Positions 10,201 to 19,882 of a stretch of DNA of 26,015 bases are shown in pieces (within the stretch, counting starts at the first letter, position 1; each line of letters begins with the position of its first letter). The DNA comes from Discostella pseudostelligera (lineage: Eukaryota > Bacillariophyta > Thalassiosirophyceae > Thalassiosirales > Thalassiosiraceae), in NCBI GenBank assembly GCA_036940085.1, contig JALLBK010000330.1:1-26015 (forward strand), given 5' to 3'. The notes beneath the pieces are model-generated. The model was given only the letters and a program-made list of their open reading frames with translations. It was not told where the DNA came from and searched no databases. The position numbers and the translations under genes were made by a program.

Positions 10201-11280
10201 CAATGCAAGCTTTGTTCCTCGGATCCAAGATGTTGAGGGAGATGCTTGTGCAGCTACCACCTCCGATAATAGTTGAGCCTTCGCTTCTTTGATCAGCAAC
10301 GGTGTCCATAGAGCTTTGTACTGTGCAACAGACTCGAATACATCAGGAAGAGAATCGCCATTGTTCTTTTCTCCATATCCCGTGTCCTTTTTGCCACCGA
10401 GTTCAAGTGATCTCTTTGTCCCTGATTCTTTCTTTATCGGTTCAGCGCCCTCACTCTTCATGGCATCGTTTAAATCCTTAACGAAGTCCCAACTACGCAA
10501 TTCAGACCAATATTTGTCGGGATGAACAATCGGATAATACATTTCCTTCGAAGACATATCAAACTGAGGGATTCTATCAGGCAGCCTCATAGGCTCACGT
10601 TTCGGAGACGTTTGAGATGCTGGCACCTTGGCTCGGCGCACAGCAGAATCGAGCTGTTCATCGCCCGTAATGGTGTGAGCTTGCTTGGAGGCATTATTTT
10701 CGTCTGCATGATTGACTTCACTCCTGACCCCGAACTTTTCACTCGGTTTCGTACCCTCTTGACCAAGATGACTATGCTCTTGCTTTCTGATACAGCCGAC
10801 TCCACTAGTGGTTGATGTATCAGGTGAGTAATCCAATACAAAGCCCAAACCAGAGTCAAGAACTTCGATTTGTGGAGATTCTGTATGTCCGGTCTTCCTT
10901 TCCAATTCATCAACTACTACATTCCGGACAAAGCCGCTCCCTCTATCACGACCGCTTGAATCATCATCGCTAGGTTCGTCTCCAACCCCAAACATTTCCA
11001 TCGCATCATGATCCTCACGGTACTCAGTGTCGGCAGACTGTTGAGGTGTCTGAATACGAACGGCGACGTCAATACTGGAATGCTTGAGATGGGAAAATCT
11101 ATCGGAAGCGAGCACGCTGCCAGAAGAATAACTATCGTCATCATCTTGCTCGTTGTAATCATGTTCACCTTTCATCCCCGCGACATTCTCAATAGACGTT
11201 TCAGATTTATGATCATCATCGCCGAACATATCATCAACATCATGATCGATGTCATTGGTCTCTTCCTTCAAAAAAACATT
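7294..11280 (-). CDS. Sen1/senataxin-type SF1 helicase with an inserted WW domain
   Basis: Minus-strand exons: 11280-9843, 9763-9476, 9400-7921 and 7834-7294. Motif I (GPPGTGKTST) is assembled across the 75 bp intron 9401-9475. Then follow APSNAGIDN (motif Ia), VVVIDEAAQSAEP (II, DEAA as in Sen1 rather than UPF1), GDPQQLPAT (III), QYRM (IV), STVDAFQGRE (V) and MNVALTRAR (VI). A WW domain lies between Ia and II at 8802-8897. Intron 7835-7920 is GC-AG. The extra C-terminal 100 residues are Ser/Lys-rich. Sen1-type helicases unwind RNA:DNA hybrids and act in transcription termination; that role is inferred here. No ATG begins this ORF at its natural edge. The frame appears to continue into the zinc-finger ORF at 11675-13025 once the duplicated 55 bp are merged, giving about 1,680 residues. 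Confidence 0.9.
11226..11280. repeat. 55 bp duplicated sequence, left copy
   Basis: Identical to 11675-11729, which begins directly after the N at 11674. It is best read as one genomic sequence present at the edges of two contigs and not merged. The sequences differ immediately beyond position 11280/11729. Confidence 0.9.
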
Positions 11281-11673
11281 CACATCGGAATCGATTAATG
11301 CTTCACCAGATGATCATAGATGTCCATTGTCCATGCCTTTTCCGCTGCCTCCTTGTTGCTGCTGGCGACGCGATTCGTCGCGGATGGAATGGGGAAGGTT
11401 GTGTCGTTCATGATACTATCTATACCTCGTTGGTAGATGGCGGCAACGCCGATGAAGGCGAGCGCATCATAACTTGGTGCTCTCCGTCGTTTCATATTGT
11501 ATTGCATGGAAGTACCAATACTAAATAATAGATATCTATCCACTATCTATTCGCTTCATTCATCTCTCTTTTTGTTGACACTGTGTTGGAGCCAACTTTA
11601 TATTCGCCATTGGTCCCACCCCCGTTCCTCGCGCTGTTGTAGTTGCTGTTGCTGTTATTGCTTGGAAGATATG
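11281..11673. other. Suspect stretch before an assembly gap
   Basis: These 393 bp interrupt what would otherwise be a single zinc-finger/helicase reading frame. They start exactly where the 55 bp duplication ends and stop at the N. This is the pattern of an alternative path (other allele, paralogue or chimeric join) at a graph branch. The stretch holds the small ORF 11295-11507 and a CT-rich 130 bp upstream of it. Confidence 0.6.
11295..11507 (-). CDS. Possible small protein of 70 residues
   Basis: Starts MQYNMKRRRAPSYDALAFIG and ends MDIYDHLVKH. A basic N-terminus is followed by a mildly hydrophobic helix-like segment and an Ala/Glu/Lys-rich C-terminus, a composition more like a real protein than a chance ORF. 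I recognise no family. It lies in the suspect stretch next to the gap, so it may belong to another locus. In-frame extension upstream reaches only a GTG at 11543. Confidence 0.35.
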   Translation of the reverse strand: MQYNMKRRRAPSYDALAFIGVAAIYQRGIDSIMNDTTFPIPSATNRVASSNKEAAEKAWTMDIYDHLVKH

Positions 11674-11674
11674 N
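11674..11674. other. Assembly gap (single N)
   Basis: One ambiguous base directly in front of the second copy of a 55 bp duplicated sequence. It marks a contig join rather than a sequenced base. Confidence 0.9.
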
Positions 11675-13025
11675 ACATATCATCAACATCATGATCGATG
11701 TCATTGGTCTCTTCCTTCAAAAAAACATTGTTCATCTCCTCTTTAATTGAATGAGTTCCGCCACTCAAAGCTGACGACGGCTCTGCAAAGTCATCATACA
11801 GTACGTCAATGTCCTCTTTGACTTCGTCAATTTCACCCTCTTCATCGGATTCATCCTCGACATTGGTTATTGATGGTCCCATCAATCCATTCGATAAAGG
11901 TTCGTCTTTCACTGCATCCACCGGGGTATGATCCACAACTTTCGGTTCCTTTGCAATAGGTGCTTTTTTTTCAACATTCAATAAACTCTGCAATGCATTC
12001 TCATACAAGTTATGGTTTCCACCATCCTCGATCTTCGTATCGCGACGGTTGGAATTGGGAACAGCATTATTCACAGGAGCATGAACGACAACCTCGCCAT
12101 TATTCGCAGCAGCAACTTTCTTCTGATGCTTCGTCCCCGCCAAATGCTGTTCGTAGGATAAAACATTCGGACAGGATATGTTGCATATGTTGCAGTGCAC
12201 TATCCCGGACCGTGTTGAGTTATTATTGGTGACATTATTTTTCCTTGTTGATTCTTTCTTTGCCGTAGGATGACGACCACTACTACTCGCAGCGACCATT
12301 TTCCTATGCTTGGCACCATTCAAATGAGCATCATACGCCGACTTATTTGGACACGTTACATTGCAGATGTCGCAGTAAACGAACTTGGAGGGAGGGGGTG
12401 GTTCCAGTCCAGAGTGAGCGTCGTTCTTACCCACCACAAAGTTTGCTTGGTGCTTCTGATGTCTTGCACTGTTGATGTGCAAACTGAAGGAGACTTCGTT
12501 TGGACATGCTACTCTGCACAATGTACAGTAGTATTGTTGTTGATTTGGTGGAGGCGGTGGTGGTGGGGGTCGAGGTGGTGGTGGCGGCGGTGGAGGAGGA
12601 GCCATGAGCACCATCATTGGATGGGACGGAGGTGGAGGTGGTGGTGGTGGCGGAGGTGGCTGAGGCGGTCGTAGAGCGTAGTTGGCCAGTGTGACGCTAT
12701 TCAGCATACTACCCATATCTCTATTGTCATGGTACGACGGTGGCAATTGAATTTGTGGATGCATAAACTGTTGCTGCGGACCTGATACCTGCTGCAACAT
12801 TTGATGCTGCGGTATCATCATATGATTATGCACCTGAGTGTACTGCATTTGTTGTTGCTGTTGTTGTTGGTATAACATGGCATATTCATTTGGGTCGATT
12901 CCTCCACCAACACCACTCCCAACAAACCCTCCTCCCATCAATAACTGTTGGTGCGAGTTCGATGACGATGTTGCATCATTCGGCATCGATGGCCATTGTT
13001 GTGAATGATTCGACGATGGCCACAT
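11675..13025 (-). CDS. Proline-rich protein with three matrin-type C2H2 zinc fingers, probable N-terminus of the helicase gene
   Basis: Starts at ATG 13025 and runs open to the N. Residues 1-120 are Gln/Met-rich and disordered; two poly-proline tracts follow (about 121-160). Three fingers of the form C-x2-C-x12-H-x5-H lie at about 167-189, 218-240 and 278-300 (CTLCRVACPNEVSFSLH, CDICNVTCPNKSAYDAH, CNICNISCPNVLSYEQH). This is the JAZ/matrin/U1-like type that binds double-stranded or structured RNA. After them comes an acidic Glu/Asp-rich stretch. The last residues before the N (NVFLKEETNDIDHDVDDM) are the same as the first coding residues of the helicase ORF, and the frame matches. I infer one gene. 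The first exon is divergent from the PDZ gene at 14151. Confidence 0.85.
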
Positions 13026-14150
13026 ACTAACAACACAACGATGTCTCTATCTCTATGCACTACTAATTTCCAACTCTCAGTGTCATACATCCGTACTAGA
13101 CACCGCTGTTGCAATGATTCTATCTGCCCGATGCCTTGTGAATTGAAGTAATTATTATTATCAACTCCAAGGCATTCAATAGCATTGACACCGAACACAA
13201 AACTCCACACAGTTTCCCCTTTCAATACCGTTTCGCAATGATCTGACGTCTAGAATTTCCAGAACGAGATGATATTATGATAGTAAACTATTCTCTCAGG
13301 TCGACGGGACAACAATGACAAAATGAGGTAGAAATAGATAATTGCAGTTGCACAACAAAGAGAGTGAGAAGGGTGACGTCCCACGGATGAATAGCGTTAG
13401 GGCTCAGTAGAGACGGTGGCCAACAACCCACCCACCGCCTGGTGTCGGCAGCAGTTTAGTGGGAGTAGCAGAAGCAAGCACTAATACCAGACGTCGACGA
13501 CGATTTATTTTTGAAAAATCGTTGTTACGTCGGTATCGGGCGTATGAGTATCCCGCTCGACGACTACACGAAAGATCAATCAAAATTGACGACACGGGGA
13601 TGACAATAACAGTTCAAGTACGGGGCGTAGTTGGAGCAGTAGCTTGAAGCGAGGAAGGCGGAGATGCGAGCAGTAGCGCCATCACCATGGCCATGGTCTG
13701 CGGCGGCGGCAAGCGGTAAAACTGCGACACGGCAGGACAATGAAACTCGCTTTAACTCGCCAAGATCAGCCATTCTCGTGTCCTATACGTAGGAACTCAT
13801 ACAATTTTAGAGGCGCGTGCCCCCCTCCAGCGTGACGTCGTAAATTGGCGACAATCTACAGGAGCATCTGTAGAAAATTCGCTAACTGACTTGGACCATA
13901 TTCAACGCAGCAGCCCCATGCAAAATCCAAAAAAATCCAAAATCCAGCACACACAGCTCAAAATTTTTAAAAAACTCTTGCCGAACCGCAATAAAACGAG
14001 GGGCAAATCATTGCCAGCAACAGCATCTTTGGCTTCGGCTATCGGCTAAGTATCGGCCCCACTCGATCGATCGGCCCCTCGTCGTCGTCAACCCCCTCTT
14101 GCGCGTCATCCACTGGCATCAATCCACTCATTGCGTCAATAAAAGGGACA
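13026..14150. other. Divergent intergenic region between the zinc-finger/helicase gene and the PDZ gene
   Basis: A shared 1.1 kb 5' region. It holds three TGACGT half-sites (near 13243, 13372 and 13832), a poly-A/T-rich stretch near 13925-13975, and a GATCGATCGGCCCC-type repeat near 14040-14085. Short ORFs at 13404-13773 exist on both strands but have non-ATG starts or skewed composition, and none is convincing. No RNA gene was seen. Confidence 0.45.
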
Positions 14151-16480
14151 ATGAATCCATTTGATCAGTTCGCGGTCAGTCTCAATGACGCTCTTCCCCC
14201 CCAACAACAGCAGCAGCAGCAGCAACCACCGGCGGGAGGAGACGGCAACAGCATGGGCATGGCCTCGCAACAGCAACATCCCCAACAATTCAATCTCATG
14301 GCACCACCCGTTCCAGAACGGAAACCAATTATGAATGTCCCTGGAATGATGATGATGTCGCAACAACAACAACAACCACCGCCACCTCAGCAACAGCAGC
14401 CAATGACGTACGGAGGCCAACACCAACTGCCACCGTCGAATTCGGGAATGATGTACGGAGGACAGCAACAGCCTCCTCCATCACAGGGAATGTTTGGCAG
14501 TCAGTCTCAGCAGCCACCGCCAGCGTCAGCTCAGGGAATGTTTGGCGGCCCACCCGCACCGCAGCAGCTGCAGCAACAACAATGGCCTTCAGCTTCAGCG
14601 TCAGGTGGCGGGGGAGGCTTTGGCGGGAGCATGACCAATGGACAATCAATGGCTGGGTCCATGGCGGGGGCATTGGTACCCAGTGGCATGCAATCCAATC
14701 CCTATGCTTTGGGCCCGGCAGACAATCCATTTGGTGCTCCTTCTGTCCCACCTCCGCAGCAAAACCAGCAGCAGCAAATCCAGCAACCGCCAATGCCATT
14801 TCAGCAACAGCAGCAGCCACCAGCTCCAGTTCCAGTGCAACCAACTACCGATCCATTTGGATTTGATTCCTCGCCCATGCGACCACCCCAGCAGCAACAG
14901 CCACAGTTTGGAACCACGTCGATTGTGCCCATGGATCCATTTGGAATGGCTCCTCCTCCTACTACTGCGCAACCACAACCTCAACAGCAACAACAATTGA
15001 CCTTGGATCCGTGGGGAGGAGGAGGGGGCGGAGGCTTCGGTGGACCACAACAACCACCGTCGAATGCACTTGTTCCAGCATCCATGCCATCGGATGATCC
15101 TTTTGGAATTTTTGGTGGTGGTGGTGGTGGTGGTGGTGGTGGAGGATTTCCGGGGGGGGGCGCTCCAGCGCTCCTTCCACCTTCTTCCAACATGGGGGGA
15201 GGACCACCTCCTGCCCCTACCATGCCGGCGAATGATGATCCATGGGCAGACATGGGATTCGGCTCTGCTGCACCATCATCGACATCCGCTCCTCCTCCCT
15301 CTTCTTTAGGTGTCGACGACGATCTCTTCAATGCTCCATTGCAACCCACCCGTGAGGAATCCAACCAGCAGCCATCCTCTTCAGCTNGACGACGATCTCT
15401 TCAATGCTCCATTGCAACCCACCCGTGAGGAATCCAACCAGCAGCCATCCTCTTCAGCTCCTTCGTCCCCTCCCTCATCACCACGCAAGGATGGTTCCAA
15501 ACGCAAGAAGGGCGAACTCCCCCCCGGTGGCGAGTGGTACGATGCCAAAATCTTCACACCAACGTTGGGTGTCATGTTCTTCAAGCCAAAGGAATTACTC
15601 GACTCACTCTTCCTCCAAACCGATAAAAAGTTAGTCGATGCCCTCGATGAACGACCAGTAGTGGCATTCATTGTCGAAGGCAGCTCTGCCCGTAGTGCCG
15701 GTGTGGAATTAGGACATGTCCTATTGAAGGTGAATGGTATTGATGTGAAGAATCCTAAGGAGGCATCCCGTTTAATCAAGGAGGGACCACGTCCATTGCC
15801 ATTATTGTTTTATGTCCCGGAGACAAGTGTGGTGGTGGCCGAGGGAGAACATATGGTCAAATATAATACCAAGGATACTACCGCACCGAATAGTGCCAAG
15901 GATTGGAAACCCAAGTATGTGGTGGTGGGGGGGATTATTGCCCAGCCGTGGATTATGAATATGTATAGGAGCAAGGTGCGTAGAAAACTACACATGCACA
16001 CCATCCTATATCCCTATCATTGCAACCTGTATAGCAATATGTCTCATATATCACTTATTGCTTTCCCGATACAATCAGTCCGAATACGACATCGCCGTCA
16101 TTGAAACACAAGCCCGTCGTCCCATCTCAGTGAAAGTGAAGCAATTCAGCTTACAGGGAGCACGCATCCAAAATGATTGGCAGGGACCACAAATGGTCAA
16201 ATACAAGAATAAGCTCCACCCGTGGAAGTATATTGTGGTATTGCCCGTGGCACGCAATCCCATCAAGATTGGTGCACCGAATTTGAGTCAATTGAAGCCG
16301 GTCCATGAGGGTATTCGAAGGGTATTGCAGGCGCAGCAGCAACGTGCTGGACATGTCGTGGCCAGTCCAGTGGTGGGACCATCGGATCCGTATCGTAGTG
16401 GTGGTGGAGGGGGTGGGTATGATGGAAGGGTTGAAAATGGAGAAGGTAACCACCGTGATCGGTCTGGCGGTGGCTATTGA
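14151..16480 (+). CDS. PDZ and PH-like domain protein with NPF/DPF/DPW motifs, endocytic-adaptor-like
   Basis: Exon 1 is 14151-15975 with an N at 15387; exon 2 is 16079-16480; the intron of 103 bp starts GTGCGT and ends CAG. Collapsing the 72 bp overlap at the N gives 717 residues in one frame. Residues 1-410 are Gln/Pro/Gly-rich and carry NPF twice (residues 2-4 and in ADNPFGAP), DPF three times and DPW twice. These short motifs bind EH domains and AP2 appendages in clathrin adaptors. Residues about 448-532 fit a PDZ domain (LGVMF loop, VEGSSARSAGVELGHVLLKVNG). Residues about 537-690 look like a PH-type fold (KDWKPKYVVVGGIIA; HPWKYIVVLPVA), split by the intron. The tail is Gly-rich. I infer a membrane-trafficking adaptor; no named orthologue is recognised. 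Confidence 0.7.
15315..15459. repeat. Unmerged 72 bp contig overlap across an N
   Basis: 15315-15386 and 15388-15459 are identical, with a single N between them at 15387. The copies abut the gap on both sides, the exact pattern of two contigs with overlapping ends placed next to each other. It is an artefact, not a biological tandem repeat. Confidence 0.93.
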
Positions 16481-17109
16481 GAGAGAGAGGGAGAGAGTAT
16501 CAGAGTGCGTTTTACAAGCGACAATAGCGACGAGTTATCATATGAAATAAATGAATTCGAAAGAAGAGTGATGTGAAGAGAAAGCATGAGTTTGAATGAA
16601 GCATGTGGCGGTGTTGTTTTTTGGGGACGACCATATCGGGATAGCTCGTCGTTGTGTGCACCACTACCAACAGCTTCTTGTTGAAAGTCGAAAGAGAGTG
16701 AATATCTATTCCAATATTATATGATGTGGTGGTGACGAGTGAGAGAGAGGAGTGGTTAACCTCTTTTGTTCAATTTCGAGGAGTGTGGGGATATTTTGAT
16801 GTCATTTTGTTTGTTTTTGTCGACCGAGAGAGTGTGATAGAACCACACCTTTGGAACATTATGTTGACCACCACTCTTTTACTACTCTACATAAATCAAC
16901 TCCCGTCAATATTCTACTGTATTAATGTCTAGACATTGCATTCCCTCTCTCTCTCTAAAGGTCGGCTGCATTTGTAAAGAATTGATTTTCTCCTCGTGCG
17001 TGCTTGTGCTGAATCATCGTCTGAAAATTCCAGCTGGAAGTTCCTCGTCTCCCGCCAAAAAACTGTGCCGACGCCAACGCCGACCGCCGTCCGCCGTCAT
17101 CGTCATGCA
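16481..17109. other. Intergenic region between the PDZ gene and the PIG-H-like gene
   Basis: A 629 bp spacer holding the 3' flank of one gene and the promoter of the next. GAGA-rich runs lie near 16480-16500 and 16738-16750. An E2F-like near match CTCCCGCCAAAA lies at 17049-17060, just upstream of the PIG-H start. No coding or RNA gene was recognised. Confidence 0.4.
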
Positions 17110-17589
17110 ATGCGAAATGCGATGACAATGGCGAGGATAGCAGAGGGTAGAATAGTCCTCCACCCCCCTCCAGTGTCCAATCACGACAGTAGTTGGGGGT
17201 GGTTCGTCATTACCACTACCGTTGTCGTTGTCATTGTCGCCTTCGTCGTACAGCATGATCATGAAAATGACGGTGCACAACAACAACAATACTCAGGTTT
17301 GTACTACGGAGTAATATCAGCAATTCTCTGCGCCACCTACTCATTGTATCGAATACTATCGAGAAGATATAGTCATCAATTCATCGAGGCGTCAATTGAA
17401 ATCACAGAGAGTGTGGTGCAGCTAGTCTCCACATTCGGTACACCGTCGTATTCTTCACCACCACCATCATTAAATTCAACATCACCGTCATCACAAAAGC
17501 ATCAATACCAACAAAAACAAAGACGACGGGCTAGCATAGTCACCATCCAAAAGAACAATCAACCCTCCAATAATAATGTTGTGTCTGAC

Positions 17590-17621
<32 letters not shown>

Positions 17622-18069
17622 CATGCAGCACCATATCCATCACAAAATCATTCATGCACAAATACCACACACTGACATCCTCGATGTCATCGTTATGGAA
17701 ATTGTTTGGCCTCATTGTGTTTGGAGTCAGGTGGCCTTTCGTGTACGAAATACGATGACAGTGAAGGCGAATGGGGATGGTGCAAGTAGACGGACCGATG
17801 GGTTGCCTAATGAAGAGCAGGAGACGGGACAACCAGTAGCAGCAGTGGTACGCAAACGTAGCAAATTTGACGACAGGAACGATGCCAATCCACAACGTCA
17901 TCTTTCTGCATCATCATCATCCCAAGCAGCAGGTGTAGTACAGCAACTGCTGGAAAAAAGCGAAGTATCCATCGTACCAGCCTTCCCATCACATGATTGT
18001 CATGGTATGTTATCCTATGAGGAATGTTTGTTGGTGCAAGCGGAAATTGAGAAATTGCTTGGCATGTGA
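17110..18069 (+). CDS. PIG-H-like subunit of the GPI-GlcNAc transferase complex
   Basis: A single-exon gene. The first ATG in frame is at 17110 (319 residues); ATGs at 17122 and 17128 (ACAATGG, good context) are alternatives. The ORF runs further upstream only from a GTG. Two hydrophobic segments form an N-terminal hairpin: about 29-47 (WGWFVITTTVVVVIVAFVV) and 65-83 (YYGVISAILCATYSLYRIL). Next is ESVVQLVSTFGT, matching the PIG-H start of its cytosolic domain (ES-L---LG). After a long Ser/Asn/Gln-rich insert come ILDVIVMEIVWPHCVWSQVAFRVR and SIVPAFPSHDCH, then a helical end (LSYEECLLVQAEIEKLLG). PIG-H works at the ER membrane with PIG-A in the first step of GPI-anchor synthesis. The insert makes it longer than the 188-residue human protein. 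Assignment rests on topology and motif order. Confidence 0.65.
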
Positions 18070-18321
18070 GATGTACAACATATTTTGAGGTTGATTTCAT
18101 CGAGGTGCATTGTTTGCATCCCATCAGCATTCCGCAGGCCTGATATCGTATCCAAACAATTGTGAGATTAATGTTGGAGAGATTGAATGCCGCATGAAAT
18201 TTGTTGATTGAAATGCAAAGCTATCAAGTCCAAGAGAGAGGTTCTTATTGGTTATCGTTAAACAAACTTCCTAAGTCGTCGAGGACCTTTCGTCATTCCA
18301 AAACGGCCTAAAATCAATTAC

Positions 18322-19882
18322 TCAATACGTATTGCGAAATAGCCTCACCCAATCATCAATCGCCGTATGCACCGCATCTCGCAATCCTCCATCTCTCACA
18401 AATCGATCCAACAATGGCCCAGTACCCGGGGGACTCGATCCGTCGACACTGTAATTCACAATATCATATCCTTCCCCTAATTCAATAGTTCCATCAATAT
18501 CGGGAAAAGTCATCTCACCATGACAACTCAAACTATGATCCTCACCCAAGGTCAATATCCATTTGATTGTGAGATCGAATTCATATATGTAACGTTTTTT
18601 ACCTCGGACTGTGGCGTACGAGGCATGTCCATCGAGTTTGGTCACCTTGGACACGACGGCGTGAGAGCCTGGTGAGGGTGAGGTGGGGGGTAGAATGTAT
18701 TCCACGGATAGGAGGGCATTGGTGAGGGATTCCTTGGCCCAGGGTGTCACGTCACGTTCTTCCCAGGTGCCTGTAGAAGAAGGTAGTGATGAATTAGGAG
18801 GAGAAAGGATGAGTTGCATGTCAATTACATTCGATGTTTGAGAGACGAAGGAGCCGATTTTTTTCTCATCATTTCATGAAGAACTCACCAGCCTTATTCC
18901 AAGCCGAAGTGCCCTCATTTCCACCATTACTCTCCGAAATCATCGGCGAGGATGCTGATGATGCACCAACCTCCAATTTCTTGGGAGCAATATCCCCAAT
19001 CAACTTTTTGGCATCTTCACTAATTTCACGATCAAAGTACGATGTTTTGGTACCGTCGGATCGGAGTTTGTATCCTCGGACATGATCGGATTTGGTGAAT
19101 AAATCGGATGTAGTAGTGATTTCAGTGGTAGTAGTTTCGGTTTCTCCCTCTGGTGGTGGTTGCTGCTGCTTCTTTTTGGAGGATGACTTTGCAGTTGTTA
19201 CGGTGCTGCTATCCTTTTCCGTACTCTTTGTCGTATCCTCCATTTCAGCATCCATTGCAGGATCAGAAGCAGCATCGTCTTTCGCCTCCTCCTGAATCTT
19301 CATCTCCGCCAACAATAACTTCTCCTCCATCTCAATCTTCTCTTTCGTAACCTTCACCTCCCTCATCAATGCCTTATTCGTTGGTTCCAATTCCAACGCT
19401 TTCTCAAACGCACTCAATCCTTCAATATTATTCCCCAATGCAATACAAGCTTGCCCCAACCTCCAATGTCCTTTAATGTACCCTACATCATTCTGAATGG
19501 CACATGTGGCATCTTCGTAGGATTCATGTAGTTTCGACATGGAGAGTCGGACGAGGGATCGGTTGGAGTAGAGAATGGCTAGTTCGAGTTGCACATTGTA
19601 CTCCTCGTTGTTGCTGTCATCGACCCCTCCCTCTACATTGGTAGTACTAGCAGCAGCACCACCAGAAGAGGTGGCAGCATAACTTAACACCCCCAACCCT
19701 TTGGAATACAATGCCTCAGCCCCCCCATAATTTTTAGATAGTACACATGCCTTGCCACGTCGTTTAATTTCTTCAATAAAGGATAGTTGAGAGGATGGGT
19801 TGGTGGGGATGTCGGCATCGAGTAAGTCCGAGTGGGCAGAGAGGGCAGAATTGCCGCCAGAGAGATTGGAGGAGAGGGACAT
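18322..19882 (-). CDS. TPR-AHA1 fusion, Hsp90 co-chaperone
   Basis: Two exons, 19882-18889 and 18770-18322; the intron of 118 bp starts GTGAGT and ends ACAG. The protein is 480 residues. N-terminal TPR repeats occupy roughly 35-160 (RRGKACVLSKNYGGAEALYSKGL; ILYSNRSLVRLSM; YIKGHWRLGQACIALG; AFEKALELEP). They keep most of the carboxylate clamp that grips the Hsp70/Hsp90 C-terminus (Lys, Asn of YSNRS, Lys and Arg of IKGHWR), but the first clamp Asn is replaced by Lys. A charged linker rich in Lys, Gln and Thr follows, then RGYKLRSDGTKTSYFD, and across the splice an AHA1 N-type domain (WNKAGTWEERDVTPWAKESL; VTKLDGHASYATVRGKKRYIYEFDLTIKW). AHA1 stimulates Hsp90 ATPase. The ATG at 19882 is the first in frame. 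It is convergent with the PIG-H gene (252 bp). Confidence 0.88.

Noticed and set aside
12938..13225. Minus-strand ORF upstream of the zinc-finger start
   Set aside because: It overlaps the zinc-finger exon in another frame and lies mostly in its 5' flank; no recognisable domain.
13404..13773. Short ORFs on both strands between the zinc-finger and PDZ genes
   Set aside because: The plus ORF starts only at GTG. The minus ORF has an ATG but Ala/Cys/His-rich composition, no domain and no splice partner. Left as promoter DNA.
14190..15150. CAG/CAA and GGT repeats as a microsatellite or mobile element
   Set aside because: They encode in-frame Gln and Gly runs in the PDZ protein and are normal low-complexity coding tracts.
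15315..15459. Biological tandem duplication in the PDZ gene
   Set aside because: The copies are identical and meet exactly at an N, which fits an unmerged contig overlap better.
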